Part shown: positions 41,871 through 50,478 of the stretch, piece after piece
Position numbering within the stretch: position 1 is the first letter of the stretch
How the letters are laid out: the number at the start of each line of letters is the position of its first letter
Origin: Flavobacterium zepuense
GTDB taxonomy: Bacteria; Bacteroidota; Bacteroidia; Flavobacteriales; Flavobacteriaceae
Length of the DNA: 51,357 bases
NCBI RefSeq assembly: GCF_007097145.1
Contig: NZ_VJVZ01000019.1
Span: 1 to 51,357 of the forward strand
Reading direction: 5' to 3'
Notes under the pieces: model-generated
The model's database searches: none
What the model was told of the DNA's origin: nothing
What the model saw: only the letters and a program-made list of their open reading frames with translations
Program-made: the position numbers and the translations under genes

Positions 41871-42470
41871 TTATAGACTCTCACAAATAACTGATGCGAT
41901 GAATGTAACAGCTATACCCGAACGCCTGGAGAAGTATTCTTTTAGGAACAGGTTGGCGCGGTGCATATGGTTGTTGATGGTACCTGGTGTGATGTTTAGT
42001 ATCCGTCCCGCTTCCTCATAGCTTTTGTCTTCGAGCTTGCATAAGGTAAACACCTTTTGCTGTTGTGGTGGTAATAAGCTGAGCGCTTTGTTTAACTCTT
42101 CAAGGTTCTCTTTCCTGAAAATATGTTTCTCAATATGGTCGTATGAAGTTATGGTTGCAGCGATCAGATGTTCCTGCAACTTTTTATCCCGGCTAACCTT
42201 GCGGAAAAGATCATAAGCCATATTCTGGGCAACTTTATAAAGAAAGGCATTGAGGGGTTGTGTGGTATCGATCCTTGTACGCTGTTCCCATACTTTAAGG
42301 AAAAGGTTTTGCAGGAGTTCTTCGGCAAGTTCCCGGGACTTAAGTAGCCGCAGTGCATTGGCGATCATCTTCGCTTTATAGAGGTGGTAGATTTCCTCGA
42401 AGGCCGCATGGTCACCATCCCTTAATCTTACGATCAGGTCCAGTTCATCATGCAGGGGTACCAATTTCAT
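41871..42470 (-). CDS. ECF RNA polymerase sigma factor (FecI-like)
   Basis: 199 aa. Region 2: DGDHAAFEEIYHLYKAKMIA ... ELAEELLQNLFLKVWEQRTR. Region 4: LPPQQQKVFTLCKLEDKSYE ... AGRILNITPGTINNHMHRA. A hydrophobic tail (GIAVTFIASVICESL) follows, as in other Bacteroidota sigma factors paired with FecR. It should direct RNA polymerase to the GGCTGTATG-N16-CGTATTAC promoters upstream of fecR and susC. No such promoter precedes its own gene, so its own transcription is probably sigma-A dependent. Regulated by the FecR protein at 39973-41136. Confidence 0.93.
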   Translation of the reverse strand: MKLVPLHDELDLIVRLRDGDHAAFEEIYHLYKAKMIANALRLLKSRELAEELLQNLFLKVWEQRTRIDTTQPLNAFLYKVAQNMAYDLFRKVSRDKKLQEHLIAATITSYDHIEKHIFRKENLEELNKALSLLPPQQQKVFTLCKLEDKSYEEAGRILNITPGTINNHMHRANLFLKEYFSRRSGIAVTFIASVICESL

Positions 42471-42525
42471 CCGGTCAATAAGTCAATAGTATTAAGCGAT
42501 TGTTAAATATAGTAAATAAAAAAAA

Positions 42526-42560
42526 TAAAGAGGCATAAACGATAGTGTTATGCCTCTTTA
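42526..42560 (-). terminator. Rho-independent terminator for the small gene at 42587
   Basis: TAAAGAGGCATAA (42526-42538) and TTATGCCTCTTTA (42548-42560) form a perfect 13-bp stem. On the minus strand it is followed by a run of T (42514-42525), 26 nt after the stop of the small gene. Confidence 0.9.
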
Positions 42561-42586
42561 TCTTGGTTTTTCAATGGATGCGAGGG

Positions 42587-42967
42587 CTACTCATAGGTTA
42601 TAGTCAACAACAGCTCCCCAACAACCTCATTTACTGCCCCGGCACTGTAGGTACCCCTAAGGCATTTTTGAAACCTGAAGAACTTACTTCCTTCGCCGCC
42701 ATCACCGCCATCTTCAGCATCAAGCTTAACGGTGTGCCGCTTTCGCAGGCTATCTGAAGTTACAATAGCTAATTCGTTAAGAAACGTGCCGTTAAGGGCA
42801 TTTACGTAGGTGCCTTGCGCACTTGTTAGATTAAAGTTGTCGTCAACCCAATCCTTGAAGTTGGAAAGGACTAAATCTGCCTGGGCATTTAATTGTGTCT
42901 GGTTCAGGGCGTAAAGTTCTGCGACTTTTGCAGCTACGCCATCGGGAGTGAAAGGTGCTTTTGCCAT
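42587..42967 (-). CDS. Hypothetical protein, small paralogous family (member 2)
   Basis: 126 aa from ATG 42967 (MAKAPFTPDGVAAKVAELYA); an upstream start at 43027 would add a stretch without similarity to the paralogue. Shared with the protein at 39257-39634: PFTP-GV-AK, ELYAL, LNAQADLV, FKDW, DNFNLTSAQGTYV. An Asp/Gly-rich loop (LDAEDGGDGGEG) near the middle is unique to this member. It is transcribed as a single gene with its own terminator, divergent from a membrane LytTR regulator, which could control it. No function known. Confidence 0.75.
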   Translation of the reverse strand: MAKAPFTPDGVAAKVAELYALNQTQLNAQADLVLSNFKDWVDDNFNLTSAQGTYVNALNGTFLNELAIVTSDSLRKRHTVKLDAEDGGDGGEGSKFFRFQKCLRGTYSAGAVNEVVGELLLTITYE

Positions 42968-43116
42968 AAGTGTAAATGTTGATGTAAAACAATAATACTT
43001 AAATAGCCATACGGAGTCAAGCGACACTTTATTAATTGACAGTTTAATTATAATTGCTTTTAATGATAGTGTTAAATTCGTGCGTATCGATTTAACGAAG
43101 CGAAAAGTGTAGTGAT

Positions 43117-43968
43117 TTGGAAATAAAATATAAAGACGGATATTTCAGGTTGGTTCTTGGAGCAATGGCAGCCCATATCATTGTCATGTACAATATCGAT
43201 AAAGGCTTTTTTGAGGCGCTTTTTACTATTTCCTATTTGAGGGGCTTTATTGGAAGCTGGATCATTGCAATGCTACTCATACAATATGTGTACTACGTGA
43301 CTGTCCGCCTTGACAGAAAATATGATTGGCATAACAATACACTACTTCGCCTTCTATGGCAATTGCTTGTAGCATTTGGGGCTCCCTCAATACTGGCCTT
43401 CCTTTTAGCTGCCTTTTTCTTTTGGGTGTTTGACCGAAATATTTTCCAGACAAGCTATCTCAGCCAGGATTACACTTTGGTTGTACTGATGATATTGGTG
43501 ATCAATATTTATTATTTTGGCCTGCACTCATTCCTTTTACACCGGCTGGTAACCCGGAATGTTAACCGTGCTACAGAAAGCCCCTCCCGTGAAATACTTA
43601 TCGTCGATACGCCCACGCGTTCTATCCCGGTTAAGATTGACACGGCAGCCTATTTTTTCATTTTGGGCGGCGCTGTATTCATGCGAACTTTCGAGATGTC
43701 ATCCCTTAGCCAAAGCTACCAGATCGGCATCCCGCTAAAGAACCTTGAAGAATTACTGAATAAGAGAATGTTCTTCCGCATCAACCGCAGGATGATCGTA
43801 AATTTTAATACGTGTGACTCGTACAAACAGGGTAAAAACAAAACCCTTGAGCTTGTCTTATCCCCTGTACTATACGAAGCCGGTGCTAAAGTGCCATCGG
43901 AACATGAGCGGCTGTCCATCGTGAGTGAGGACAGGGTAGCTGCCTTTAGGTTGTGGATGGACCGCTAA
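43117..43968 (+). CDS. Membrane-anchored LytTR-family regulator
   Basis: 283 aa if started at TTG 43117 (MEIKYKDGYFRLVLG); ATG at 43165 is possible but cuts into the first helix. Four membrane segments (for example FIGSWIIAMLLIQYVYYV; SILAFLLAAFFFWVF) correspond to those of the two proteins at 29469 and 30152. The LytTR domain covers about 165-275, with PVKIDTAAYFFILGGAVFMR and FFRINRRMIVNFNTCDSYKQ. It is divergent from the small gene at 42587-42967 with a 150-bp gap and converges with a minus-strand operon, overlapping its last gene by 23 nt. Confidence 0.85.
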   Translation: MEIKYKDGYFRLVLGAMAAHIIVMYNIDKGFFEALFTISYLRGFIGSWIIAMLLIQYVYYVTVRLDRKYDWHNNTLLRLLWQLLVAFGAPSILAFLLAAFFFWVFDRNIFQTSYLSQDYTLVVLMILVINIYYFGLHSFLLHRLVTRNVNRATESPSREILIVDTPTRSIPVKIDTAAYFFILGGAVFMRTFEMSSLSQSYQIGIPLKNLEELLNKRMFFRINRRMIVNFNTCDSYKQGKNKTLELVLSPVLYEAGAKVPSEHERLSIVSEDRVAAFRLWMDR

Positions 43969-44581
43969 GCGGAAGTATCATTAAGGAGGCACGCCACTGG
44001 ATTTTTGGATTTTTCTTTCGCTCGACGGCGTAAAAGGGCCTGGTGCCTATCACGACAATTTCAGCACACAATACAGTATCAGGCTTTGCCCTTGTGTAAG
44101 CAGTAAAAAACGTTTCTTCTCCTGATGACAGGGTATAATGTTTTTGCGGAATGCCGCCCCACCAATCATCCTTTTCAGGTGTAACGCCCGGTAGATAGGT
44201 ACGTTTTTTAAAATTAACGGGATGGATAACAGGCTCCACTACCACCGGTATATTTTCTGGCTGTGTAACTTCGCTGATCCTTACCTGTATATCTTCCAGC
44301 CACAAACTGTCGGTGGTTCCTTTTGACAAGGTTATTTTAATGGTTAAGTGGTCTTCAGTTCCATCTTTTACAGGCAGTCGCTGTGCTTCAGCTTTAATGG
44401 TGAGGTTGATTATAAGCCAGCCAACAAAGAGCTTGTACATGAAAAAATTAAAGACGACGACTGCCGCTGCATACTTGATCGCCCTTTCATACCAGGAAGG
44501 GCCATAAAACCCTGCAATAAGAGCCAGTATAATACTAATTGCCGCAATTAAGATCAACGTGAGTTCAATGTTCTTTTTCAT
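43946..44581 (-). CDS. Hypothetical membrane protein, last gene of a four-gene operon
   Basis: 211 aa. Two hydrophobic segments at the N-terminus (IELTLILIAAISIILALIAG; YAAAVVVFNFFMYKLFVGWL), then a soluble region of about 150 residues with beta-type sequence (LTIKITLSKGTTDSLWLEDI; PVNFKKRTYLPGVTPEKDDW). The membrane half would anchor an extracytoplasmic domain. Family not recognised. It lies 11 nt after the 271-aa membrane protein gene; its last 23 nt overlap the convergent LytTR gene. Confidence 0.75.
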   Translation of the reverse strand: MKKNIELTLILIAAISIILALIAGFYGPSWYERAIKYAAAVVVFNFFMYKLFVGWLIINLTIKAEAQRLPVKDGTEDHLTIKITLSKGTTDSLWLEDIQVRISEVTQPENIPVVVEPVIHPVNFKKRTYLPGVTPEKDDWWGGIPQKHYTLSSGEETFFTAYTRAKPDTVLCAEIVVIGTRPFYAVERKKNPKIQWRASLMILPLSGPSTT

Positions 44582-44592
44582 AGTAGCTATTA

Positions 44593-45408
44593 TTAAATCT
44601 GCGGATCGGATTTGGCGCTCATAGCTTTCTTAAATAATTTGAAACCGGTAACTAAATAGTGCTCTCCATCTGGCCAAAGTGTTTGCCCTTTGACCAACCA
44701 TGAGAACCCGAAAGCTTCAACGGCCAGTGTTTCAAATGCATAAACTATCGGAAATGGACGCAGGTCTAATTCAATGAAATTCTTAAGGATAAAGTATATC
44801 CCTAAAATAACAAGAGAGGCTATAATCGTCCAGCCGCAAATTTTAAAGATGCGGTTACGCCGGGCTTTCTGTGTGGGTTTCCCCACAGCCTTTATAGCCG
44901 GTTCGCCGGGCGCGCCCTTGGTAAAATAGACAAGTGACATTATAGCGAGGCTAAAAAGGAACGTGGCAGCAAAGGCAAAGTGCCATCCTGTCCCGGCCAG
45001 TGTCTTAAATACACCGCCAAATTTGGTATGAACAGTAAAGTCACAGGCATCGCAGCCCATTTTCGTGGGTACGAATGCCACACCCATCCCACAAATACCG
45101 GCAATAAAAGTAAGTAACCATTCTTTAAAGCTATAGCCGTAGTAAGTGATCAGGAAAGCCCCGATGATGCAAAGCATCACTACCAGAATATCACCCCGGT
45201 CTGTAAAGTAATAATCGCTGATAGAGGGCTCAAAGCCCCTGTATTCAGATGACCTTGAAGGAAGCACGGCAAGTACGATCGGCAGCAGCATACCCCCGAA
45301 TCCTATCAGGTTACGAAGGGTAAGGTAGGATAACACCAGCTCGTTACCTGCCTCTTTCTCCTTATCGGTCTTTACCGCCGGGTCATTAATGTGAAGGTTA
45401 GGTTCCAT
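44593..45408 (-). CDS. Polytopic membrane protein (six spans)
   Basis: 271 aa with six hydrophobic segments: NLIGFGGMLLPIVLAVL, ILVVMLCIIGAFLITYYGYS, WLLTFIAGICGMGVAFV, GWHFAFAATFLFSLAIMSLV, ICGWTIIASLVILGIYFIL, and FPIVYAFETLAVEAFGFSW. Features: an early SDYYFTDRGD loop, a Cys pair (KMGCDACDF) and a conserved-looking His (GTGWHFAFAA). The overall look is DUF998/frpD-like, but I cannot assign a family. Second-last gene of the operon running from the lipoprotein (45870) to 43946. Confidence 0.75.
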   Translation of the reverse strand: MEPNLHINDPAVKTDKEKEAGNELVLSYLTLRNLIGFGGMLLPIVLAVLPSRSSEYRGFEPSISDYYFTDRGDILVVMLCIIGAFLITYYGYSFKEWLLTFIAGICGMGVAFVPTKMGCDACDFTVHTKFGGVFKTLAGTGWHFAFAATFLFSLAIMSLVYFTKGAPGEPAIKAVGKPTQKARRNRIFKICGWTIIASLVILGIYFILKNFIELDLRPFPIVYAFETLAVEAFGFSWLVKGQTLWPDGEHYLVTGFKLFKKAMSAKSDPQI

Positions 45409-45466
45409 TTGATAAAACTATTATAGGTTAATGATGATGATTCTCGGAAGTAGTTCTAACTGCAAA

Positions 45467-45868
45467 CTATCCTTCTTCTTCAGCCGGTGACAAAAGACTT
45501 ATAATATCTGATACATTCTGCGGTATAGCAGTGTAATTACCTGCGAAAATTGAACCGGCAAGTACGACCAGCTTTGCGGTTATGTTGATGACGGTCTGGA
45601 CGGTTTTGATCGTTTTGATGGCCTTATTTATAGTATCCGTGGCATCTTCCAGTTTTTTAAGTGAATCCTTGCCACTCTTCGCAATTTCAATAGCGGTAAG
45701 TTCATACAATGTTTTTCCGGCAATTAACAGATCCCTTGACTCATTACTAAGCGCCTGGACTTCTTCAAAACTAAGTTGTTGTATTTCGTCTTTTATACGT
45801 TTGTTGATGGCAAAAGCAGCCGCGCTAACGGTGTCTGCTAAACTTTTTAATTGGTATTGATCAGCCAT
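45467..45868 (-). CDS. Hypothetical helical protein
   Basis: 133 aa, almost wholly helical, with a coiled-coil-like first 95 residues (TVSAAAFAINKRIKDEIQQL; ATDTINKAIKTIKTVQTVIN) and a hydrophobic stretch (ITAKLVVLAGSIFAGNYTAI, about 96-115) near the C-terminus. No signal peptide. It starts 1 nt after the stop of the lipoprotein gene, so the two are co-translated. The hydrophobic tail could insert into a membrane, as in small pore-forming or holin-like proteins, but nothing proves this. Confidence 0.7.
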   Translation of the reverse strand: MADQYQLKSLADTVSAAAFAINKRIKDEIQQLSFEEVQALSNESRDLLIAGKTLYELTAIEIAKSGKDSLKKLEDATDTINKAIKTIKTVQTVINITAKLVVLAGSIFAGNYTAIPQNVSDIISLLSPAEEEG

Positions 45869-45869
45869 T

Positions 45870-46775
45870 TTAATTCGATTTTGTGGTTAGTAATTTGATA
45901 TTTTTATAGAATTGGTACACCTCGGCGGCATGCTTGTTAATGATGTCCTTAACATCCTGCGCCGTTAGTTTCCGGTCCTTAAGCAATGCTGCCGTTTTGG
46001 TATGTTCATCCTTTATGGCACTTAGGGCTTTGACCAGTTGCTCCATCTGTATCTTATACTTATCCAGTTTGATCTTTTCATCATTATAGCTACTGGTCAG
46101 TTCTGCTTTTTTAGATATATCTACTTTGGGGTTCTTTAAGATCACCTGGTATTTTACATCCACCAGCCCGTTGTCATTTTTAATGGCGGGCAGGACAGCC
46201 TTATTGATAATATCAATCAAGGTCTGAATACTTTTGGAAACGTCCGTGTCATAATCGATCATTACGTTACGGATCTTCTTCTCCCTATAGGCTCCCATCA
46301 ATTTATTGGTAAAAACCGTGGCAATTTTAGTTGCCGCGTCGATCTTGTCATCACTGGTAATGCCGAGCTTGGCTTTTAATGTTGCATCAGCTTTAAGGTT
46401 AGCACCCACATCATCAAAATTATAGTTTACAAGATCCTTATCTGAAAGCTTCGCCAGTGCTTCAAAGTATGATGCGATACTTGTTGTATAGAAGGTGATG
46501 GCCTTGTCTGCCTCATTTGCCGTTGCGGGTTCATTTGGGACGGTTAACGGAGTAGGTAGGCTCAGGCTGTTGGTGGTCATATCCCCATTTAAGGCAAAGG
46601 CATTCTGCCCAAGAGAATAATCGTAGTAACTACTGGTAAAGGTATATCCTATATCATCATAGGCTTTGATCGTTTTTACAGCAGTAGTGGAGAAGCTGCT
46701 TACATGTTCCAGATTAGCGCACCCTTGCAGGATCAGGGAGGCCACCAGAAAAATGGATAAGGTTATGTTTTTCAT
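45870..46775 (-). CDS. Lipoprotein, first gene of a four-gene envelope operon
   Basis: 301 aa. Signal peptide and lipobox LILQGCAN (Cys19). The mature protein is mostly helical, with an early aromatic stretch (AYDDIGYTFTSSYYDYSLG) and long amphipathic helices (SIQTLIDIINKAVLPAIKND; EQLVKALSAIKDEHTKTAAL). No domain recognised. Predicted outer-membrane anchored, facing periplasm or outside. Downstream come a helical protein, a six-span and a two-span membrane protein, all on the same strand with gaps of 1, 58 and 11 nt, suggesting one envelope complex. Confidence 0.75.
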   Translation of the reverse strand: MKNITLSIFLVASLILQGCANLEHVSSFSTTAVKTIKAYDDIGYTFTSSYYDYSLGQNAFALNGDMTTNSLSLPTPLTVPNEPATANEADKAITFYTTSIASYFEALAKLSDKDLVNYNFDDVGANLKADATLKAKLGITSDDKIDAATKIATVFTNKLMGAYREKKIRNVMIDYDTDVSKSIQTLIDIINKAVLPAIKNDNGLVDVKYQVILKNPKVDISKKAELTSSYNDEKIKLDKYKIQMEQLVKALSAIKDEHTKTAALLKDRKLTAQDVKDIINKHAAEVYQFYKNIKLLTTKSN

Positions 46776-47363
46776 GATATATAAGGTTATTAGTTTAAAA
46801 AGCTTTGCATAATAACCAGATTAGAACAATCTGAAAATGCACCGGATTCATCAAGATTAAAGGACGAAAAGCTCTCCGGCGCAAAAGACCAGTATATGAA
46901 CTACGTGTTCTAGTAAGGTAGGATAAATATAGGATTATTAAAGTTAATCTTCTAATTAACAAATAGTTATTTTTAAAAAATACCCATTAATGGGTATTTT
47001 CTCTTTTTAAGCTTCACGGGTTTATTACATCAACCGAATTACGAAAAGTTGCCGACTGGCAGTTACTCCCATCTAATTATTTGGTGCTTTTTGTATGATC
47101 TAAGGTACAGCGCCCGTATCTATAAGTGGACAGGTAAAATAATGCCCTGATTGAATGATACCTGCAAGGATTTTAATTAGCCGACAACACCAAAATGGAT
47201 GCTGGGTTCCTCCGTAAAATGGCTGAATTCCCCCTGACAAGAATTGAATCCCCTGAACTCCCAACGATAAAAACCGCGTTTTCAACGACTTTAAGGCGGT
47301 TTATGCTTTTGTTATTTTCAGTGGGCTTAATATTTCTTATGGAAATTTTAAAATGCACTATTT
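46776..47363. other. Divergent intergenic region with a perfect palindrome
   Basis: 588 bp without a convincing gene, between the lipoprotein operon (minus) and the 418-aa gene (plus). It includes AAAATACCCATTAATGGG followed by its complement (24-bp perfect palindrome, 46977-47000), and two direct CCCCTGA repeats 19 bp apart (47231-47237, 47250-47256) about 110 bp before the 418-aa gene. The palindrome could be an operator or terminator. Small open frames within (for example at 47195-47434) look like chance. Confidence 0.5.
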
Positions 47364-48620
47364 ATGGAAACTACCAACACATCACCTGCTATGGTTTTAT
47401 CCGATATACGCCAATATCCCTTAGAAGCCCTTGACCTGATGATCGCAGTAACATTGAACCCGGCAAAATCAAATATTGCTGCTATTACCACCGAGCAGGC
47501 CGAAGCCCTTTGCAACGAACTGGATAAAGAAAAGAACAGGCTCCAGCTACTTATTAAAACCCAGGTCTTCAGCATGGCTAAACGTAACGAAGTCGAGCTG
47601 CTGGTCAAACGGTACCACGGGGAACTGGATAGCCTTTTGGACCAGAGCCTGCAACACCGAAAAAGCATCCCACCCAAAAATGCACACGTTCGGAGCATCT
47701 ATAACACACTTACTGATTGCCTTGACAGCCTGCTCTTGTTTATTGAAAACAGGTTTGCAAACTATCTCGGGATGGACGAGCGGGTACCGGCGACCTATTT
47801 ATCAACTGCAATTAAAGATGTCCGCAAGGCCTTATATGTACTAAAAGGGAAAATCAATGTGCGGCCCGTGCTGCAACCCGTTGCCGGTGTGGTACTCAGG
47901 AGCCTGGATAATTTCAGCGCCCAGCCCAAGAGGCTGTATGAGCCAACATTTAGGAAGGTCATTTACCACAGGGAGCTTGTAAGGGAATTGCTTAAACTCA
48001 ATTGGGATGCAAATACCGATGCCCTGGCGCATGAACTTTGCGAACTACTGATCTGCATGAACTTTAACAGTAAGGCATTTATCAAGTTCCTTATTGAAAC
48101 AATGGAGCGAAAAGTGAGCGAATGTGAAAATACCGTCGATAAGATAGATACATTGCTCTTTTGGCATAAGGCCTTTAACCAGCTACATCCCAAACCTGGC
48201 CTGAAATACAACCCCAATTACCATGACCTGGAAACCGTAATAAGCAACTGGTTCATACAGGAAATCAGGTATTTTGAGAAAAAACTTCAATGGTCTTCCG
48301 TAACTTTACAGGAACCTGAAGAAGATAAGAAGGCACCAAAGGACCGAAAGAAAGTATTGCAGAAAGTACTGGTTCAACTTTCTTCCGACCAGGCTGGCCT
48401 GATCTTCCGGGCAGCGGATGAACTTCGGATCATCGTAGCACGCTCACTAAGTGAGGTGTTCAGGTCTATTGCACCACACCTCTCCACGCCCTATAGTGAA
48501 ACAGTGTCCTATGAGGGCATGCGGGTACAGTCGTATGTTGCGGAAGAGCGGGATAAAAAAATAGCTATTGAAACGCTGGAACGTATTATTGAAAGGATTA
48601 AGGAGTTTAACGTTAAATAA
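47364..48620 (+). CDS. Hypothetical helical protein (418 aa)
   Basis: 418 aa, soluble, almost entirely helical, no signal peptide. Notable stretches: TTEQAEALCNELDKEKNRLQ, SIYNTLTDCLDSLLLFIENR, and RFANYLGMDERVPATYLSTA; a Lys/Glu-rich linker EEDKKAPKDRKK lies near 310. No catalytic motif seen. It lies 8 nt before a lipoprotein gene in the same direction. Similar proteins seem to accompany conjugative elements in this phylum, but I cannot name one. Could be a regulatory or scaffold protein of the element. Confidence 0.75.
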   Translation: METTNTSPAMVLSDIRQYPLEALDLMIAVTLNPAKSNIAAITTEQAEALCNELDKEKNRLQLLIKTQVFSMAKRNEVELLVKRYHGELDSLLDQSLQHRKSIPPKNAHVRSIYNTLTDCLDSLLLFIENRFANYLGMDERVPATYLSTAIKDVRKALYVLKGKINVRPVLQPVAGVVLRSLDNFSAQPKRLYEPTFRKVIYHRELVRELLKLNWDANTDALAHELCELLICMNFNSKAFIKFLIETMERKVSECENTVDKIDTLLFWHKAFNQLHPKPGLKYNPNYHDLETVISNWFIQEIRYFEKKLQWSSVTLQEPEEDKKAPKDRKKVLQKVLVQLSSDQAGLIFRAADELRIIVARSLSEVFRSIAPHLSTPYSETVSYEGMRVQSYVAEERDKKIAIETLERIIERIKEFNVK

Positions 48621-48628
48621 GACCAACT

Positions 48629-49173
48629 ATGAAAACACTATCATTTATTTTACTATTCGCCACTATACTGCTTACCGGCTGTGATTCAAAAGAATTGTCC
48701 AAAGATGAAGCTTTGCAGCTTTTAAAGAAAGAGCTGGGCTATCCCAGAACCGTAGACCGCTCCATCTTTTGCCGGGATCAGGGTCATGCCAGGAAGGTGT
48801 TCGCTGCCGGACTTGAAAAAAGCGGGATGGTAACTATTAACGAGAACCTTACCGTACGGGATGTGATAGCAAAGAAGCCAATTATGAATTCACGGACAAG
48901 GCAAAACCTTACCTGTTACCGACACCTGAAGAAGACCGGAAAGACAAAATCCAGCGTGTAAAACTCGCTGACGAGGAGATTGTAAAGGTAACTTCCGTTG
49001 TTTCATACAGTGCCACCAAGACCGCAACTGTCAACTACACCACGCATTACACAAACCTGACGCCTTTTGCCGTCCTATCAACCAGGAAGCTTGACGCGCC
49101 TGCAAAAGAGAAATCAGCAACATTTGCCCTTTCTGATAAGAATGGCTGGATTTTGCAAAAGCGTACTGAGTAA
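48629..49173 (+). pseudogene. Lipoprotein gene disrupted by a frameshift
   Basis: Starts MKTLSFILLFATILLTGC with lipobox LLTGC and KELSKDEALQLLKKELGYP. The frame from ATG 48629 runs to TAA 48959-48961, but homology with the tandem paralogue continues in the -1 frame from about 48870: NYEFTDKAKPYLLPTPEEDR, then VSYSATKTATVNYTTHYTN and NGWILQKRTE, ending at TAA 49171. Joined, it would be about 180 aa against 173 aa of the paralogue at 49202. One base appears lost near 48862-48880 (GATGTGATAGCAAAGAAGC). Either a mutated gene or a sequencing error; no slippery site was obvious. Confidence 0.8.
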
Positions 49174-49201
49174 AAATTGTAAAACTTTTAAAGATAACGC
49201 C

Positions 49202-49723
49202 ATGAAAAACTTATCACTCCTTTTGCTATTGGCCATGAACCTGATCGCTTGTGCGTCCGATGAATTAACCAGGCGAGAGGCATTACATTTACTTAAAGAG
49301 CACTATCCAAAGAAAATCGAAGATACTATCTACTTGGAGAATAAATATGAAGGAGGGAGGCTGATGGATTTGGGATTTGAAAAGCAAGGCCTCATCTATC
49401 TTGACAGTATGCACAAGCCAGGCCGGAGGGGATATATCAGGTTTACTGAGAAAGCAGAGCCTTACCTGCTACAAAGCCCGGATGATTACATGGTCTATGG
49501 TATCATGCGTGTTGTCATCTTCGACCAGATCGTCAAGGAAATTACATCCATCTCACAGAATAGTGATCGGAATGCCGCGACGGTCTACTATACGACAAGG
49601 TATCAAAATCCGACCCCATTCACTCAGCTAAGGGATAGGGACTACAGTAAGGAGGAGCGCCACAATGCTGAATTTACCTATGAAGATAACCAATGGGTGC
49701 TGCGGGACATTAATAAATCGTAA
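49202..49723 (+). CDS. Small lipoprotein, intact paralogue of the preceding gene
   Basis: 173 aa from ATG 49202 (MKNLSLLLLLAMNLIACAS, lipobox LIAC, Cys17); the longer frame upstream belongs to the previous gene. Shares with its neighbour DELTRREALHLLKEHYPKKI, the block YIRFTEKAEPYLLQSPDDY, VYYTTRYQNPTPFTQL and NQWVLRDINK. The mature domain of about 155 residues is small, mixed alpha/beta, unassigned. It lies 28 nt after the frameshifted paralogue. A tandem duplication with one copy decayed is the simplest reading. Confidence 0.8.
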   Translation: MKNLSLLLLLAMNLIACASDELTRREALHLLKEHYPKKIEDTIYLENKYEGGRLMDLGFEKQGLIYLDSMHKPGRRGYIRFTEKAEPYLLQSPDDYMVYGIMRVVIFDQIVKEITSISQNSDRNAATVYYTTRYQNPTPFTQLRDRDYSKEERHNAEFTYEDNQWVLRDINKS

Positions 49724-49845
49724 TACTTTACATACTTAACCAGGGTGTTAATAAAAGGGAGCTTTAAATGGGCTGAGAAAGCTTCAGAATGAATAAATTT
49801 ACGATTGTTCTGCGCAGAGCATAATTTAACTTAATATATCAAATT

Positions 49846-49980
49846 ATGATTAGAACACACCTTAAGCTGAATCTGGACGCGCAGCGTTTATCAGTATCTT
49901 ATGATGTAATTCCCGTTGCCATGCATTTTTGCCTACTGTTGGGTATTTTGTGTTATGCAGCAGGGAAGAGAAAAAATTAG
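49846..49980 (+). CDS. Tiny membrane protein (44 aa)
   Basis: ATG 49846 to TAG 49978-49980. A hydrophobic C-terminal half (VIPVAMHFCLLLGILCYAAG) with a basic tail (KRKN) suggests one membrane helix. A canonical terminator starts 16 nt after the stop, which supports a real transcript. It is too short for family recognition. A regulatory peptide or small toxin is possible; not established. Confidence 0.5.
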   Translation: MIRTHLKLNLDAQRLSVSYDVIPVAMHFCLLLGILCYAAGKRKN

Positions 49981-49996
49981 CCTGTACTTGTTATTG

Positions 49997-50026
49997 CCTC
50001 CTTACTGCCGTAGGGAGGTTTTTTTT
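49997..50026 (+). terminator. Rho-independent terminator
   Basis: CCTCCTTAC (49997-50005), loop TGCC, GTAGGGAGG (50010-50018), then eight T. A 9-bp stem with one wobble, 16 nt after the stop of the 44-aa gene. Confidence 0.92.
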
Positions 50027-50166
50027 GCAGGATCTAATCAAATGATGGCATAAAGACTATTAAGCAGGAATGCTATCCACAATTCCGAATTTTACTCAGG
50101 TTTGCAATGGATATATTAACCTATGTGTTTACCCCTAACCTGTAGTTTATCACCCAGAAAAGTAAC

Positions 50167-50478
50167 TCATGTCCCTTTATGGGTAATAATAGGGTAATCA
50201 GGATAGGCATAAGAAGAAACCTCGCAGAATAAAATCCCTTTATGTGAAAGCTTTGCAAGGGGGTTTAAGTCAGACCCTTTCAATTCAATATAATTGTCCC
50301 ATTCCATCTGTTTAGCTACCAGGAATAAATCATTATAGCCTTTTGTAAAGATCTTTGCGCTCAGAAGCACTCTTGTTAGGGAATAGAATTCATCCATGTG
50401 AAACTCATATAATTCCTTTAGTATCAGGTCTGCTATCATGGCACGCTCCATCTCCCAATCATTTACTATTAATGACAA
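50167..50478 (-). CDS. Hypothetical protein (103 aa)
   Basis: 103 aa, soluble, helical N-terminus (DWEMERAMIADLILKELYEF) and a beta-type C-terminal part (KLSHKGILFCEVSSYAYPDY). No domain, signal or membrane segment. ATG at 50478 is the first Met; ATGs inside (for example in MERAMIADL) are alternatives. Lone gene in minus orientation between plus-strand genes. Composition is ordinary, so likely real, function unknown. Confidence 0.6.
   Translation of the reverse strand: MSLIVNDWEMERAMIADLILKELYEFHMDEFYSLTRVLLSAKIFTKGYNDLFLVAKQMEWDNYIELKGSDLNPLAKLSHKGILFCEVSSYAYPDYPIITHKGT

Noticed and set aside
47195..47434. Plus-strand 79-codon frame overlapping the start of the 418-aa gene
   Set aside because: Overlaps the well-supported gene in another frame and its sequence lacks features; the 418-aa start at 47364 is better.
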